From: Alitiscatomonas aceti
Lineage (GTDB): Bacteria; Bacillota; Clostridia; Lachnospirales; Lachnospiraceae
Direction: 5' to 3'
Assembly (NCBI RefSeq): GCF_025567195.1
Contig: NZ_JAOQJF010000014.1
Coordinates: 14,360 to 78,359, forward strand
DNA length: 64,000 nt
The notes under the pieces: generated by a model
What the model was told of the DNA's origin: nothing
Database searches by the model: none
The model's input: only the letters and a program-made list of their open reading frames with translations
Position numbers and translations under genes: made by a program
Shown: in pieces, positions 50,378 through 60,187 of the stretch
Position numbering within the stretch: position 1 is the first letter of the stretch
Layout of the letters: each line of letters opens with the position of its first letter

Positions 50378-51616
50378 TTAAGCTTTCTTTACATCCTTAA
50401 ATTTCTCTGCGATCTTGATCAGCAGCTCCACGGTCTGCTCCATGGACTGGATGCAGACAAATTCGTATTTTCCATGGGCGTTGTGGTCTCCAGTGCAGAG
50501 GTTGGGACACGGAAGGCCCATATAGGACAGTCTGGAGCCGTCGGTACCGCCGCGCACCGGGCGGACATTGGGCGTATCCACTCCCAGCTCCTTAAAGGCC
50601 TCGGCAGCGATATCCATTAAATACATATGTGGACGGATCTTTTCTTCCATGTTGTAATACGTATCGGAAGTCTCCACCACAACGGTGCCTTCTCCATACT
50701 TCTTATTTAAGAAGTCGGCGATGGTATGGCCCATGGCCTTCCTGGATTCAAAGATCTCCTTATCATGGTCGCGGACGATGTACTTCAGTACAGTCTCCTC
50801 CACGTTTCCGGAGATCCCGTTCAGATGGTAGAAGCCCTCATACATTTCTGTATACTGGGGCTTTTCTGCCTCCGGGAGCATGGACTGGAATTCCAGACCG
50901 ATGAGGATGGCGTTTTTCATCTTGCCCTTGGCGCTGCCGGGATGGATATTCTGGCCGTGGATGGTGACGCTCATGGAAGCTGCGTTGAAGGTCTCATACT
51001 CCATCTCGCCGAAGGCTCCGCCGTCCACTGTATAGGCCACATCAGCGCCCCAGCCGGGTACGTCGAAGAAATCCACGCCGTGTCCCACTTCTTCGTCGGG
51101 AGTAAAGGCGATCTTGATGGTTCCGTGGGGGATCTCCGGATGCGCCATGAAATATTCAGCCATAGTCATGATCTCGGCAATACCGGCCTTATCGTCTCCG
51201 CCCAGAAGGCTGGTGCCGTCGGTGGTGATCAGGTCCTTGCCCACATAGTTCTTTAATGCCGGGAATACCTCCGGGCTCATTTTAATGCCCAGATTTTTAT
51301 TCAGGATAATGTCTCCGCCGTTATAGTTCTGGATCAGCTGGGGACGGGTGTTCTCGTCGGAAAAATCCGGAGAGGTGTCCATATGGGCCAGGAAGCCCAC
51401 CACCGGACAGTCGGTCTCCGCCGTAGCCGGAATGGTGCCATATACGTAGCAGTGTTCGCTCATGGACACATCCTTTACCCCCAGGGCTTTTAACTGCTCC
51501 ACCAGAAGCTTTGCCAGGGCGAACTGCTTTTCTGTACTGGGCACAGAGGCGGCGTCCTCGGCAGACTGGGTATCAAATGCAATGTACTTTAAAAAATTAT
51601 CAACGACTTTTGACAT
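50378..51616 (-). CDS. pepT: Tripeptide aminopeptidase (peptidase T)
   Basis: 412 aa M20 zinc peptidase that releases N-terminal residues from tripeptides. Metal ligands in AHMDTSPDF (His/Asp), GGDDKAG, TPDEEVGHG (Glu-Glu) and the C-terminal RGGTDGS, GDHNAHG blocks. Start 51616 has AAGGAG eight bases upstream; a GTG three codons earlier is too close. Single gene with own promoter and terminator. Confidence 0.95.
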   Translation of the reverse strand: MSKVVDNFLKYIAFDTQSAEDAASVPSTEKQFALAKLLVEQLKALGVKDVSMSEHCYVYGTIPATAETDCPVVGFLAHMDTSPDFSDENTRPQLIQNYNGGDIILNKNLGIKMSPEVFPALKNYVGKDLITTDGTSLLGGDDKAGIAEIMTMAEYFMAHPEIPHGTIKIAFTPDEEVGHGVDFFDVPGWGADVAYTVDGGAFGEMEYETFNAASMSVTIHGQNIHPGSAKGKMKNAILIGLEFQSMLPEAEKPQYTEMYEGFYHLNGISGNVEETVLKYIVRDHDKEIFESRKAMGHTIADFLNKKYGEGTVVVETSDTYYNMEEKIRPHMYLMDIAAEAFKELGVDTPNVRPVRGGTDGSRLSYMGLPCPNLCTGDHNAHGKYEFVCIQSMEQTVELLIKIAEKFKDVKKA

Positions 51617-51662
51617 AACGTACACTCCTTTTCTCTGATTCCGGATCGCTCCGTTCCTTTAA

Positions 51663-51691
51663 AGTATAGCAGATTTTTCCAGAATTGTCCA
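51663..51691 (-). promoter_or_regulatory. SigA-type promoter of pepT
   Basis: Minus strand: TGGACA (51686-51691), 17-base spacer, TATACT (51663-51668). It starts at the base after the hflC stop. Confidence 0.75.
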
Positions 51692-52564
51692 TCAGTTCCC
51701 CTGGAGGATCCGGGCCAGTTCAGAATTTTCATTTAAGATCACCGTCTTGTTGGAGCCCTTCAGGCTGGCCTTTAAGGCGTCCAGGCTGCGGATGTAATTG
51801 TAATAATCCGCCTTGCTCTCATCGTTGTAGGCATTGGAGAGGATCCGCATGTACTCAGCCTCGCCTTCGGCCCGGATCTTCTCCGCCTTGGCCTCTGCCT
51901 CGGAGATGATGATGGACACATCCTTATCGGTGGTGTTCTTAATGACGTTGGACTGGTACTGGCCGTCTGCCGTATAACCGGCGGCGATGTTCTGACGCTC
52001 TGAGATCATACGCTGGTAAACGGCCTCCTTATTGGAATCCGGCAGGTCTAACATCTTGGTCTCTACCTTTTTCACAGTGATCCCATAGCTGTCCAGGGAA
52101 TTTCCGATCCGTTCCGTAATAAGCTCCGCTAACTTCCCGTCACGGCCGGAGATCACGTCCGCCTGGTCCGTGGAGGAGATAACATTTTTCACGGCATTGT
52201 AGACCACCACGGAAATGCGGCTTTCCGCATTGGCCTTACTGGCTCCCAGACGGGACAGATACTCCAGGGGATCCGTCACGCTCCATAAGGCAAAGGAATC
52301 GGTGAGCATCACCTTTTTATCCCTGGTGTTCACTTCACTGGGAACCAGGTCGTAAACCATCTCATAATTGGGGATGGACTGGGTGGTCTGGATAAAGGGG
52401 ACCTTAAAGCTCAGGCCTGGCGTGTCGATGACCCGCACCACCTTTCCGAACTGGAGCACCAGCTTATACTCGTCGTTATAGGTGCTGACCATACTGGAGC
52501 CCAGTGTGATCAGGCCGGCGATGAGGATGATGAATAATGCGATCTTTCTTCCTGTTTTTTTCAT
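51692..52564 (-). CDS. hflC: HflC-like SPFH/prohibitin protein
   Basis: 290 aa. One N-terminal membrane segment (about 8-26), then a band-7/SPFH domain (YKLVLQFGKVVRVIDTPGLSFKVPFIQ onward) and a coiled-coil region near 190-240 (VIISEAEAKAEKIRAEGEAEY). In E. coli HflC pairs with HflK and controls the FtsH protease. hflK lies 15 bases upstream. Last gene of the nine-gene operon. Confidence 0.9.
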   Translation of the reverse strand: MKKTGRKIALFIILIAGLITLGSSMVSTYNDEYKLVLQFGKVVRVIDTPGLSFKVPFIQTTQSIPNYEMVYDLVPSEVNTRDKKVMLTDSFALWSVTDPLEYLSRLGASKANAESRISVVVYNAVKNVISSTDQADVISGRDGKLAELITERIGNSLDSYGITVKKVETKMLDLPDSNKEAVYQRMISERQNIAAGYTADGQYQSNVIKNTTDKDVSIIISEAEAKAEKIRAEGEAEYMRILSNAYNDESKADYYNYIRSLDALKASLKGSNKTVILNENSELARILQGN

Positions 52565-52579
52565 ATGCTTCTCCTCCTC

Positions 52580-53758
52580 TTACTGGCCGGCCGGCGCTGC
52601 GGCCTGCGGGGTCTGGTTTCCGGATGTCCCTTCCGTCACATTGGCAAAGGGCTCCAGAGGCAGCATGGTCTGGGTGCCGCTGCCATTGTCGATGATCACC
52701 TTCAGATCCGGCAGGAGCTCCTCCATGGTCTCGTAGAACATACGTTTTTTGGTGATCAGAGGATACTTTACATACTCAGCGTATGTATCCTCAAAACGTG
52801 CCACCTGTCCGTTGGCCTCGTTGATCCTCTGCTGCTTATAGGCCTCCGCCTCCTGTAAGAGCTTATCGGCCTCTGCATTGGCCTTGGGGATGTTTTCCGA
52901 CTGGTATTTTTTCGCCGTATTAATGGCCGTCTCCATTCCCTGCTTGGCATCCTCCACGGCTTTAAATGCATTGGATACGTCCTCCCTGGGCATTCCGGAG
53001 TCCTGGATGGACACGTTATAAATGCCGTATCCGATGTTTTCTTCCACCAGACGGTTGGTAAGCTGCTCCTTGACCCGCTCCTGGATCTGGGTCTTTCCTG
53101 TGGTGATCACGTCATCCACGTTATAAAGGCCCACCGTGTCACGGATATAGCTCTGGGCCAGGTTTTTAATGATGCTTTCATATACGTTTCTATGACGGAC
53201 TGCCTGAATAGGGTCCGTGACCATGTACTCCACGTAGAAGTCCACATTGATCAGGTTAAAGTCATTGGTGATCATAAGGCTTTCCTTTTCAATGGAGACC
53301 GGATTTTCCATGGAAGCCCCCTCGGCCCGTTCCGGATCCGTGGTATAGCCGATCTGCATGCCGGTGATGGCCTTGGAGATCTTTGTCACCTGCTGGATCA
53401 GCGGCACCTTAAAGTGAAGGCCCGACGCCTCCTGGACCGACGGCTTTCCGAAGGTGGTGACCACAGCCATCTCTTCCTCTGAAAGAGTGTAGTAGCTGTC
53501 GAAGGCCAGAACGGCCGCCACCAGCACAGCCGCAGCGATCCCCACTCCTTTTCCGAGATTCCTGGGAACGCCCCCTCCTTTTTTTGCCTTTGCCTTTTTC
53601 TTTTTCGGCATATCCTCGGTCTGTTCATAGACCACGTTGTCCGCCTCGTTCTGCTTTTTTTTCTTCATACCCTTCATGACCTCGTCCAGCTGCCCGCTTT
53701 TTTTCAGGGACGCAGCCACAAAGATCAGAATGACCACAAGAGAGATAATAAAATCCAT
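52580..53758 (-). CDS. hflK: HflK-like SPFH/prohibitin protein
   Basis: 392 aa. Begins with a short membrane segment (MDFIISLVVILIFVAASL), a Lys-rich linker (MKGMKKKKQ, KKKKAKAKKGGG), a second hydrophobic segment near 88-105, then the band-7 domain (MAVVTTFGKPS) and a coiled coil rich in KANAEADKLLQEAEAY. Two membrane segments differ from the single one in E. coli HflK. Start 53758 has AAAGGAGG nearby; the 49-codon extension is rejected. Partner of HflC. Confidence 0.88.
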   Translation of the reverse strand: MDFIISLVVILIFVAASLKKSGQLDEVMKGMKKKKQNEADNVVYEQTEDMPKKKKAKAKKGGGVPRNLGKGVGIAAAVLVAAVLAFDSYYTLSEEEMAVVTTFGKPSVQEASGLHFKVPLIQQVTKISKAITGMQIGYTTDPERAEGASMENPVSIEKESLMITNDFNLINVDFYVEYMVTDPIQAVRHRNVYESIIKNLAQSYIRDTVGLYNVDDVITTGKTQIQERVKEQLTNRLVEENIGYGIYNVSIQDSGMPREDVSNAFKAVEDAKQGMETAINTAKKYQSENIPKANAEADKLLQEAEAYKQQRINEANGQVARFEDTYAEYVKYPLITKKRMFYETMEELLPDLKVIIDNGSGTQTMLPLEPFANVTEGTSGNQTPQAAAPAGQ

Positions 53759-53780
53759 AAACTGTAACTCCTCCTTTGTT

Positions 53781-54341
53781 TTATGGGGTCTTGCCCTGTT
53801 CCAGCGCTTCCTTCCGGTCCAGATCCAGCTGGAGCTCCTCCAGGTAATGGACCAGCATATCCCGGCAGCTGCGGATCTTCCAGGCCTTTGCTGCCGCTTC
53901 CTCATACGTAAAGCTTTTTCTTCCCCCGTCCTCCATCCGTTTCCAGAACCCGGCGATCACGTCGAATGGGACATAATAGATCTCGCCCTGGGATGTAAAG
54001 GAAAGGATGATAAAAGCCACTCCCCCCTGCTTTTCAAATTCCCGCATGAAAGCGATCTGGTGGGGGTGGATGTTCTGCAGAGGAAAGGTACGGACCGCAC
54101 ATTCCTTTGCATCGAAGCACACCGGGATCCCCTGGACAGCGCCAATGTAATCCACAGTGCTCTTCATATCGAAATAGGCCAGTGTGATATGGCGGCTGGC
54201 CTTATCGATCTCGATGGGCGTGATGGGCGTGGGGATCTTCTGGATCAGCGCCAGTCCCTTTTCCCGGTAGCTCTCGTTGGTACGGTTGATGAGCTCCTCC
54301 AGGGTGGATCCCCTTAATCCTCTGGTCTTCCAGGTTCCCAT
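53781..54341 (-). CDS. recU: Holliday junction resolvase RecU
   Basis: 186 aa, Gram-positive counterpart of RuvC. Blocks: STLEELINRTNESYREKGLALIQKIPTPI near the N terminus, STVDYIGAVQG with the catalytic Asp, CFDAKEC (Asp/Glu-x-Lys-type nuclease core) and FPLQNIHPHQI. One base separates it from rluA; the usual Bacillus neighbour is pbpA, so the setting with hflK differs. Confidence 0.92.
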   Translation of the reverse strand: MGTWKTRGLRGSTLEELINRTNESYREKGLALIQKIPTPITPIEIDKASRHITLAYFDMKSTVDYIGAVQGIPVCFDAKECAVRTFPLQNIHPHQIAFMREFEKQGGVAFIILSFTSQGEIYYVPFDVIAGFWKRMEDGGRKSFTYEEAAAKAWKIRSCRDMLVHYLEELQLDLDRKEALEQGKTP

Positions 54342-54342
54342 A

Positions 54343-55350
54343 TCACCGCGCTCCTCTCGGATTCCCGTTTAAGAGAAGCCCCTCGCCCTCTGCGGCCCGC
54401 AGGAACGCTTCCGGAAGCGGCGCTTCAAATGCCTTCCCGGAAAGGTGGGCAAACCGTCCCGTAAGGGCTGGGAACTCCAGCCGGTACGAGTGGAGGAGCT
54501 GGCCCTTCAGCCGGTATTTCCGCTCCAGCTCCAGGGTGCCTCCGCCTCCGTACTTCCCATCTCCCAGGATCGGATGGCCCATGGATGATAAATGGGCCCG
54601 GATCTGGTGGGAGCGTCCCGTAAGCAGGGTCACCTTAAGGAGCGTGAGCCGTTCCGTAACGGCCAGAGGCTCATACCGGGTCACGATCCGCTTTGCCTCC
54701 CCTTCCGGGTCGGCCCTGGAAAGGATCTTCACCTGGTTGGTACGCGGATCCTTTAAAAGCCAGCCGTCAACGGTCCTGGCCTCCCGGACCGGTCCGTAAA
54801 CGATGCACTTGTAATATTTGTGGACCGTCCGGTCCCTGAACACCTCCGAAAGCATCTGTGAGCCCGCCAGGGATTTCCCCGCTGCCACGATTCCGCTGGT
54901 ATTCCGGTCCAGCCGGTTGCACACCGAGGGCTTAAAGCTCCGCAGGGATCCTTCTGTAACACTGCCGTTCTCCATCAGATAGTCAGTCAGATATTCCACC
55001 AGGGAAAGATCTGTGTCCTTGGCCTTCTGGGACAGCATGCCTGCGGACTTGTTGATCAGAAGGATATCCTCGTCCTCATAGAGGATGGAAAGCTGTACCT
55101 TCTTTTCCTTCTGTATCTTCTGTACCTTTATTTCCGAAAATTTTTCAATAGTCTCGTCTGCCAGAAACAGCTTTACCGTATCGCCCTCTGCCAGCATTTC
55201 CCCGCCCTCGCACTTTTTTCCGTTTAAGGTGATATTCTTCTTGCGCATCATCTTATAAAAAAAGCTTTTGGGGGCCAGCTTCATATACTTGGCCAGGAAT
55301 TTATCCAGCCGCTGTCCGGCCTCGTTGGTTCCAATGGTGATCTCCTGCAT
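54343..55350 (-). CDS. RluA family 23S rRNA pseudouridine synthase
   Basis: 335 aa. N-terminal S4 domain (about 12-75; QRLDKFLAKYMKLAP) and the catalytic domain with NRLDRNTSGIV (catalytic Asp) and GRSHQIRAHLSSMGHPILGD. RluD/RluC-like; the target position cannot be told. C-terminal tail ends near recU. Confidence 0.9.
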   Translation of the reverse strand: MQEITIGTNEAGQRLDKFLAKYMKLAPKSFFYKMMRKKNITLNGKKCEGGEMLAEGDTVKLFLADETIEKFSEIKVQKIQKEKKVQLSILYEDEDILLINKSAGMLSQKAKDTDLSLVEYLTDYLMENGSVTEGSLRSFKPSVCNRLDRNTSGIVAAGKSLAGSQMLSEVFRDRTVHKYYKCIVYGPVREARTVDGWLLKDPRTNQVKILSRADPEGEAKRIVTRYEPLAVTERLTLLKVTLLTGRSHQIRAHLSSMGHPILGDGKYGGGGTLELERKYRLKGQLLHSYRLEFPALTGRFAHLSGKAFEAPLPEAFLRAAEGEGLLLNGNPRGAR

Positions 55351-55363
55351 GGTATCCTTTCTC

Positions 55364-55936
55364 TTACATGGAAAGGCTCTTTAAAAGCTTTTCCACATGA
55401 GGCGCGCTTCCGTCGTCCTCATCCTCAGTGACATTTTTTAAGGTAGAAAGCCGGGTGAGGAAATTTTTCTTTTCCGTCATGATCCTGGCGTTTCCGTCTA
55501 ACTTCCATCCGGTCAGCATCTCGTTTAAAAACTTTTCCGCCGCCTTGGTGTCAATGCCCTTCTTCGGGCAGTAAAGGTATACACCGGTGGGATGGATCAC
55601 AGCCACGTCCACCGGCATGATAAAATCCCGGGAGGTGATGATCAGATCATACAGCACAGGGAACTTTTCCTCGTAAGGGCGGCAGGCGTCATAAAGCTCT
55701 CTGGGAGCAGTCCGGATCTTCCAGGAGGCCACCAGGGGCGACGCCAGGTTCGCCATGGGAAGCACCGTTAAAATGGCACTGATGGTCACCAGGTTTTTTA
55801 AGGATTTCCAGGTAATGAAATACCGGGAGACCAGAAGGGCCGCGATCACTAAGAGAAACAGAGAGACCAGAAGGATCTGCCTTTTTTTATGGGCGTCCCG
55901 GTATCCGTACATTCCTTTTTTTATTTTTTTATCCAA
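55364..55936 (-). CDS. Unknown two-helix membrane protein
   Basis: About 190 aa. Two predicted membrane helices (about 21-40 and 47-66) follow a basic start; the remainder is a cytosolic alpha/beta domain of unknown family with a VDVAVIHPTGVYLYCPKKG segment. Family not recognised. Start: TTG 55936 is nine bases after AGGAG, while ATG 55945 directly abuts that site and would add three residues. Sits between the SDR and RluA genes in the operon. Confidence 0.7.
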   Translation of the reverse strand: MDKKIKKGMYGYRDAHKKRQILLVSLFLLVIAALLVSRYFITWKSLKNLVTISAILTVLPMANLASPLVASWKIRTAPRELYDACRPYEEKFPVLYDLIITSRDFIMPVDVAVIHPTGVYLYCPKKGIDTKAAEKFLNEMLTGWKLDGNARIMTEKKNFLTRLSTLKNVTEDEDDGSAPHVEKLLKSLSM

Positions 55937-55951
55937 CGTATCCATCTCCTC

Positions 55952-56710
55952 TTATTTCCATGTGAGAAATTTCATTAAAAGGCTGTGGGGGCAGATGCGG
56001 CACAGCACATAAAACGCCTTCATGGAAAGTCCCGGCACGGACACCGGTTTTCCCTTCAGGCAGTCGGAAAACGCCCGGTCCACCACATAGTTCGTCCTGG
56101 CCATGAACAGCCGCTTAAAGGGATCCATGGGCTTTCCGTTTAAGGCCTTCCCAAAAAACTCCGTATCCACAGGGCCGGGGCACACGGCGGTGACAAAGAT
56201 CCTTCTCCGCCTCAGCTCCTCTCCCAGCGCCCGGCTGTAACTTAAGACATAAGCCTTGGTGGCCGCATAGACGGCGAATCCCGGCTGGGGCATAAAGGCC
56301 GCGGCCGAAGCAAACTGGAGGATCCGGCTGTTGTCCGAAATATAAGGAAGGACCAGCTCCGTCACAGCCGTCAGGCCCTCGCAGTTTAACCGCACCATGG
56401 AGGCGGCTTCTTCCTCTGGGAAGCTTCCCACAGGCCCTGTGATCCCAAAGCCCGCGGCATTTACCAGAAATTTCACCTCCGGCTTTTTTTCAGCCAGGGC
56501 TGCGGCCAGGACCTCCAGGTCCTCCTTTTTTGTCAGATCCAGGGGAAACTTCCGTAGCTTCACCGGGACCTTCCCGTCCAGTGTGTCCAGCCGCTCCTTT
56601 CTTCTACCAATGACCCAGATCTCCTGGAAGCCTCCGTACCGGTCTGCCAGACGGAACACCATTTCCCTCCCCATTCCAGAGGAAGCCCCCGTGACAATGG
56701 CGATCTTCAT
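55952..56710 (-). CDS. SDR family oxidoreductase
   Basis: 252 aa short-chain dehydrogenase. Cofactor motif TGASSGMGRE (about 7-16), NAAGFG, and active-site Tyr-x3-Lys in VYAATKAY. A C-terminal hydrophobic stretch (AFYVLCRICPHSLLMKFL) may bind the membrane, as in the DltE-like/ketoacyl-type subgroup. Overlaps the YgiQ gene by four bases (ATGA). Confidence 0.9.
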   Translation of the reverse strand: MKIAIVTGASSGMGREMVFRLADRYGGFQEIWVIGRRKERLDTLDGKVPVKLRKFPLDLTKKEDLEVLAAALAEKKPEVKFLVNAAGFGITGPVGSFPEEEAASMVRLNCEGLTAVTELVLPYISDNSRILQFASAAAFMPQPGFAVYAATKAYVLSYSRALGEELRRRRIFVTAVCPGPVDTEFFGKALNGKPMDPFKRLFMARTNYVVDRAFSDCLKGKPVSVPGLSMKAFYVLCRICPHSLLMKFLTWK

Positions 56711-58719
56711 CGCTCTCCCTTCTTTCCTTTTCCAGATTTATGGATATTGCGGATGGTTTTCTTTTTCCCGGAAGCCCGGCTGCCCGTTCCCTCCATCCGT
56801 TTTCCTCCGCCCTCTCCGGCGATTCTTCGTTCTCCGGCGGCATTTCGTCCTCCGGCCTTTCTTCCTTCACCGGAGGCCCGTCGCTCCCTGTCATCCCTGC
56901 TGTCCGGAGACGTCCGTTCTCCTCCCCGGGGCCGTATGAGGCACCTTCTGTCATAGCCGATCAGATCTTCTCTCCCGGCCTTTATGAGGGCCTCCCGGAC
57001 CAGCTCGTAATTTTTCGGGTTCCGGTACTGGATCAGCGCCCTCTGCATGGCCTTTTCGTGGGGATTCACCGGAACGTACACCTCCTCCATGGTCCTGGGA
57101 TCCAGGCCTGTGTAATACATACAGGTGGAGATGGTAGACGGCGTGGGATAGAAATCCTGGACCTGCTCCGGCATATAGCCCAGATCCCTGAGGTGCTCTG
57201 CCAGCTCCACCGCTTCCTTTAAGGTGGAGCCAGGATGGGAGGACATGAGATAGGGCACCAGATACTGCTTAAGCCCCAGCTTTTCATTCATGGCCGCATA
57301 TTCTTTGGCAAACTGCCTGTATACAGCATTTTCCGGCTTTCCCATGCGCTTAAGGACCGGGTCCGCCACGTGCTCCGGAGCCACCTTCAGCTGGCCGCTG
57401 ACGTGGTACATGCAGAGTTCTCTTAAGAAATCCTTCTTTTTATCCGCCAGGACGTAATCGAAGCGGATGCCGGAGCGGATGAACACCTTTTTTACCTTGG
57501 GAAGGGCTCTCAGCTTTCTAAGAAGCGCGATGTAGTCTCCATGGTCTGCCACCAGATTTTTACAGGGCTTCGGGAACAGGCACTGCTTTCCGGGGCAGGC
57601 TCCCTTTGTCATCTGCTTTTCGCAGGCCGGGAACCGGAAATTGGCCGTGGGGCCTCCCACATCGTGGATATAGCCCTTGAAATCCGGCTCCTCCGTCAAA
57701 AGCCTTGCCTCCTCCAGAATGGATTCATGGCTCCTGACCTGGACGATCCGCCCCTGGTGGAAGGTCAGGGCGCAGAAGCTGCAGCCGCCAAAGCAGCCCC
57801 GGTTACTGATGAGGCTGAACTTCACCTCACTGATGGCCGGAACGCCTCCCAGGGCCTCATAGGACGGATGGGGCGCCCGCATATAGGGAAGGGCGTACAC
57901 GTCGTCCATTTCCAGAGTGGAAAGGGGCTTTGCCGGAGGATTCTGGACCACATAGAGATGGTCCGTATACGGCTCGCAGAGACGTTTTCCAGAAAACGCA
58001 TCGGTGTTCTGGTACTGGGTAAAAAAGCTCTCCACATAGGTGCGCTTATTTTCCTTCACCTGGTCGTAGGACGGCAGCCAGACTGCATCATAAACGGCCT
58101 CCCGCCGGTCGGTCTTATAGACGGTGCCGTCGATAAAGGTAATATCCTTAATATCGATCCCCGAAGCCAGGGCGTCTGCGATCTCCACGATGGACCGTTC
58201 CCCCATACCGTAGGAAATAAGATCCGCCTGGGAATCCACCAGGATGGAATGCTTCACCTTTCCGGACCAGTAATCGTAGTGGGCCAGGCGGCGCAGGCTG
58301 GCCTCGATCCCTCCGATGATAATGGGAGCCTTTTTATAGACTGACCGGATCAGATTGCAGTAGACCACCGTGGCGTAATCGGGCCGTTTTCCCATGACGC
58401 CGCCGGGCGTATAGGAATCCTTTTCCCTTCTTCTTTTGGACACAGAATAGTGGTTCACCATGGAATCCATGTTTCCGGCCGTCACCAGGAAGCCCAGCCT
58501 TGGCTCTCCCAGGACTGTTATGCTGTCCTTATTTTTCCAGTTCGGCTGGGAAATGATCCCCACCCGGTAGCCATGGGCTTCCAGGAGCCGGCTTATGATG
58601 GCGTGGCCGAAGGACGGGTGATCCACATAGGCGTCGCCGCATACGTAAACGAAATCGCACTGGTCCCAGCCCCGTTTTTCCATATCCTCCCTGGACATCG
58701 GAAGAAAATCGTGCATCAT
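56707..58719 (-). CDS. YgiQ family radical SAM protein
   Basis: 670 aa. N-terminal B12-binding-like fold (FVYVCGDAYVDHPSFGHAII), then the radical SAM motif Cys-x3-Cys-x2-Cys in RGCFGGCSFC, and the family-specific C-terminal domain. The last about 75 residues are low-complexity, Arg/Gly/Glu-rich, and may be disordered RNA-binding tail. Start 58719 (or 58716) follows AAGGAG; the 30-codon extension is rejected. Function not known in the family. Confidence 0.9.
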   Translation of the reverse strand: MMHDFLPMSREDMEKRGWDQCDFVYVCGDAYVDHPSFGHAIISRLLEAHGYRVGIISQPNWKNKDSITVLGEPRLGFLVTAGNMDSMVNHYSVSKRRREKDSYTPGGVMGKRPDYATVVYCNLIRSVYKKAPIIIGGIEASLRRLAHYDYWSGKVKHSILVDSQADLISYGMGERSIVEIADALASGIDIKDITFIDGTVYKTDRREAVYDAVWLPSYDQVKENKRTYVESFFTQYQNTDAFSGKRLCEPYTDHLYVVQNPPAKPLSTLEMDDVYALPYMRAPHPSYEALGGVPAISEVKFSLISNRGCFGGCSFCALTFHQGRIVQVRSHESILEEARLLTEEPDFKGYIHDVGGPTANFRFPACEKQMTKGACPGKQCLFPKPCKNLVADHGDYIALLRKLRALPKVKKVFIRSGIRFDYVLADKKKDFLRELCMYHVSGQLKVAPEHVADPVLKRMGKPENAVYRQFAKEYAAMNEKLGLKQYLVPYLMSSHPGSTLKEAVELAEHLRDLGYMPEQVQDFYPTPSTISTCMYYTGLDPRTMEEVYVPVNPHEKAMQRALIQYRNPKNYELVREALIKAGREDLIGYDRRCLIRPRGGERTSPDSRDDRERRASGEGRKAGGRNAAGERRIAGEGGGKRMEGTGSRASGKKKTIRNIHKSGKGKKGER

Positions 58720-58729
58720 TGTTTCTCCT

Positions 58730-59386
58730 TTATAATAATTCCGAATAATCACAAATGTATCCGTCGGCCAGGGCCTTCTTTTCCCCGGAAAGCTCCCGGG
58801 AAAAATCATCCTCCACGGCTAACACCGTCATCCCGGCCCGTTTTCCCGCCAGGATCCCCGCCGGAACATCCTCAAAGACCAGACAGTCCTCCGGAGCCAC
58901 CTGGAGGCGTCTCGCCACCTCCAGATAAATATCCGGCTCCGGCTTTCCCTTTTCCACCTCGCAGGCGGTGGCCACCTCCTGGAAATACTCTCCGATCTGC
59001 AGAGCCTCGATGACTGCGTCCACAATGGGCCGTCCATTGCTGGTGGCGATGCCTGTGGCGATCCCCTGGTCCTTACAGTAACGGAGGAACTCCAGGGCGC
59101 CGGGCTTTAATGGGACCTGGGTCCGGTATTTGTCCATGGCCATCTGGCTCCAGCACTCCTTGATCTCCTCCAGGGTCATGGGAAGGGAAAACCGCTCCTT
59201 AAAATAAGCGGCCGTCTCTGAAAAGCTCATGCCCTCCACAGCCCGCTCCAGATCCCCGGGGCAGTCATAGCCAAAGCGGCCCAGGAATTCCACGTCGATC
59301 TGGGGCCACATCCACATGGAATCCACCAGGGTCCCGTCCAGATCAAAAAGGACGGCTTTTTTATTTTTCAGAAAATCTTTTATCAT
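58730..59386 (-). CDS. HAD family hydrolase (PgmB/phosphatase-like)
   Basis: 218 aa haloacid dehalogenase-like protein. Motif I FDLDGTLVDS (about 16-25), motif II Ser/Thr in ATSNGRP, motif III region Lys in EKGKPEPD, and motif IV FEDVPAG. Cap type C1. Likely a phosphatase or phosphomutase; substrate unknown. Overlaps rsuA-like by four bases (ATGA). Confidence 0.9.
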   Translation of the reverse strand: MIKDFLKNKKAVLFDLDGTLVDSMWMWPQIDVEFLGRFGYDCPGDLERAVEGMSFSETAAYFKERFSLPMTLEEIKECWSQMAMDKYRTQVPLKPGALEFLRYCKDQGIATGIATSNGRPIVDAVIEALQIGEYFQEVATACEVEKGKPEPDIYLEVARRLQVAPEDCLVFEDVPAGILAGKRAGMTVLAVEDDFSRELSGEKKALADGYICDYSELL

Positions 59387-60111
59387 AGCTGTTCCAACCA
59401 CTCCCGTTCTGTATCCGTAAGGGGACGGTATTCCCCTGGCTTTAAATCCTCATCCAGGACCAGCGGCCCCATGGACAGGCGCTTTAAAAAAAGCACCGGG
59501 CAGCCGACGGCCTCCATCATCCGCTTTACCTGATGGAATTTCCCTTCCCGGATCCGCAGGCGGATCTCGGACTCGTCCTGTACGCGGTCGTAGGACAGGA
59601 CCGTCAGCTCTGCCGGAAGGCATAAAAGCCCGTCGGGAAGATGGATCCCCCTGGCAAACTCCTCCGCGGCCCCTTCTCTCACCGTTCCGCGGCAGCGGGC
59701 ATAATATACCTTGTCCACATGCTTTTTGGGCGACAGGAGCCGGTGGGCCAGATCTCCGTCATTGGTGATGAGGAGAAGGCCCTCTGTATCCAGGTCCAGC
59801 CGTCCCACCGGAAACAGGTCCTTCCTTTTTTTATCCGCGATCAGATCCAGGACCGTGGGATATTTTTTATCCTCTGTGGCGGAGACCACGCCCTGGGGCT
59901 TGTTGAGCATATAATACTCCATAACAGCGTAGGCGACCTCCTCGCCGTCTAAGGTCACCGTATCCCCAGGGATCCTTACCTTTATATCCGCTTTTTTTAT
60001 GATTTCTCCATTGACCCGGACCCGGCCCTTTCTTACGGCCTCCTTAAGGGCGCTCCGGGTGCCCTTTCCCATGTCGGCCAGGAATTTATCCAGACGCAGC
60101 TCCTTATCCAT
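59383..60111 (-). CDS. RsuA family 16S rRNA pseudouridine synthase
   Basis: 242 aa. N-terminal S4 domain (RLDKFLADMGKGTRSALKEAV) and the RsuA/RluB/E/F catalytic motif GRLDLDTEGLLL with the catalytic Asp. Most like RsuA (U516) in length. First gene of the nine-gene operon with promoter at 60188-60216. Confidence 0.9.
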   Translation of the reverse strand: MDKELRLDKFLADMGKGTRSALKEAVRKGRVRVNGEIIKKADIKVRIPGDTVTLDGEEVAYAVMEYYMLNKPQGVVSATEDKKYPTVLDLIADKKRKDLFPVGRLDLDTEGLLLITNDGDLAHRLLSPKKHVDKVYYARCRGTVREGAAEEFARGIHLPDGLLCLPAELTVLSYDRVQDESEIRLRIREGKFHQVKRMMEAVGCPVLFLKRLSMGPLVLDEDLKPGEYRPLTDTEREWLEQL

Positions 60112-60187
60112 GCGCTTCCCCCTGTTCCATGCTCATATCCAGGATATCAGAGGACGGATATTTTCCGCCCCCAATGCCTTATTCCAT

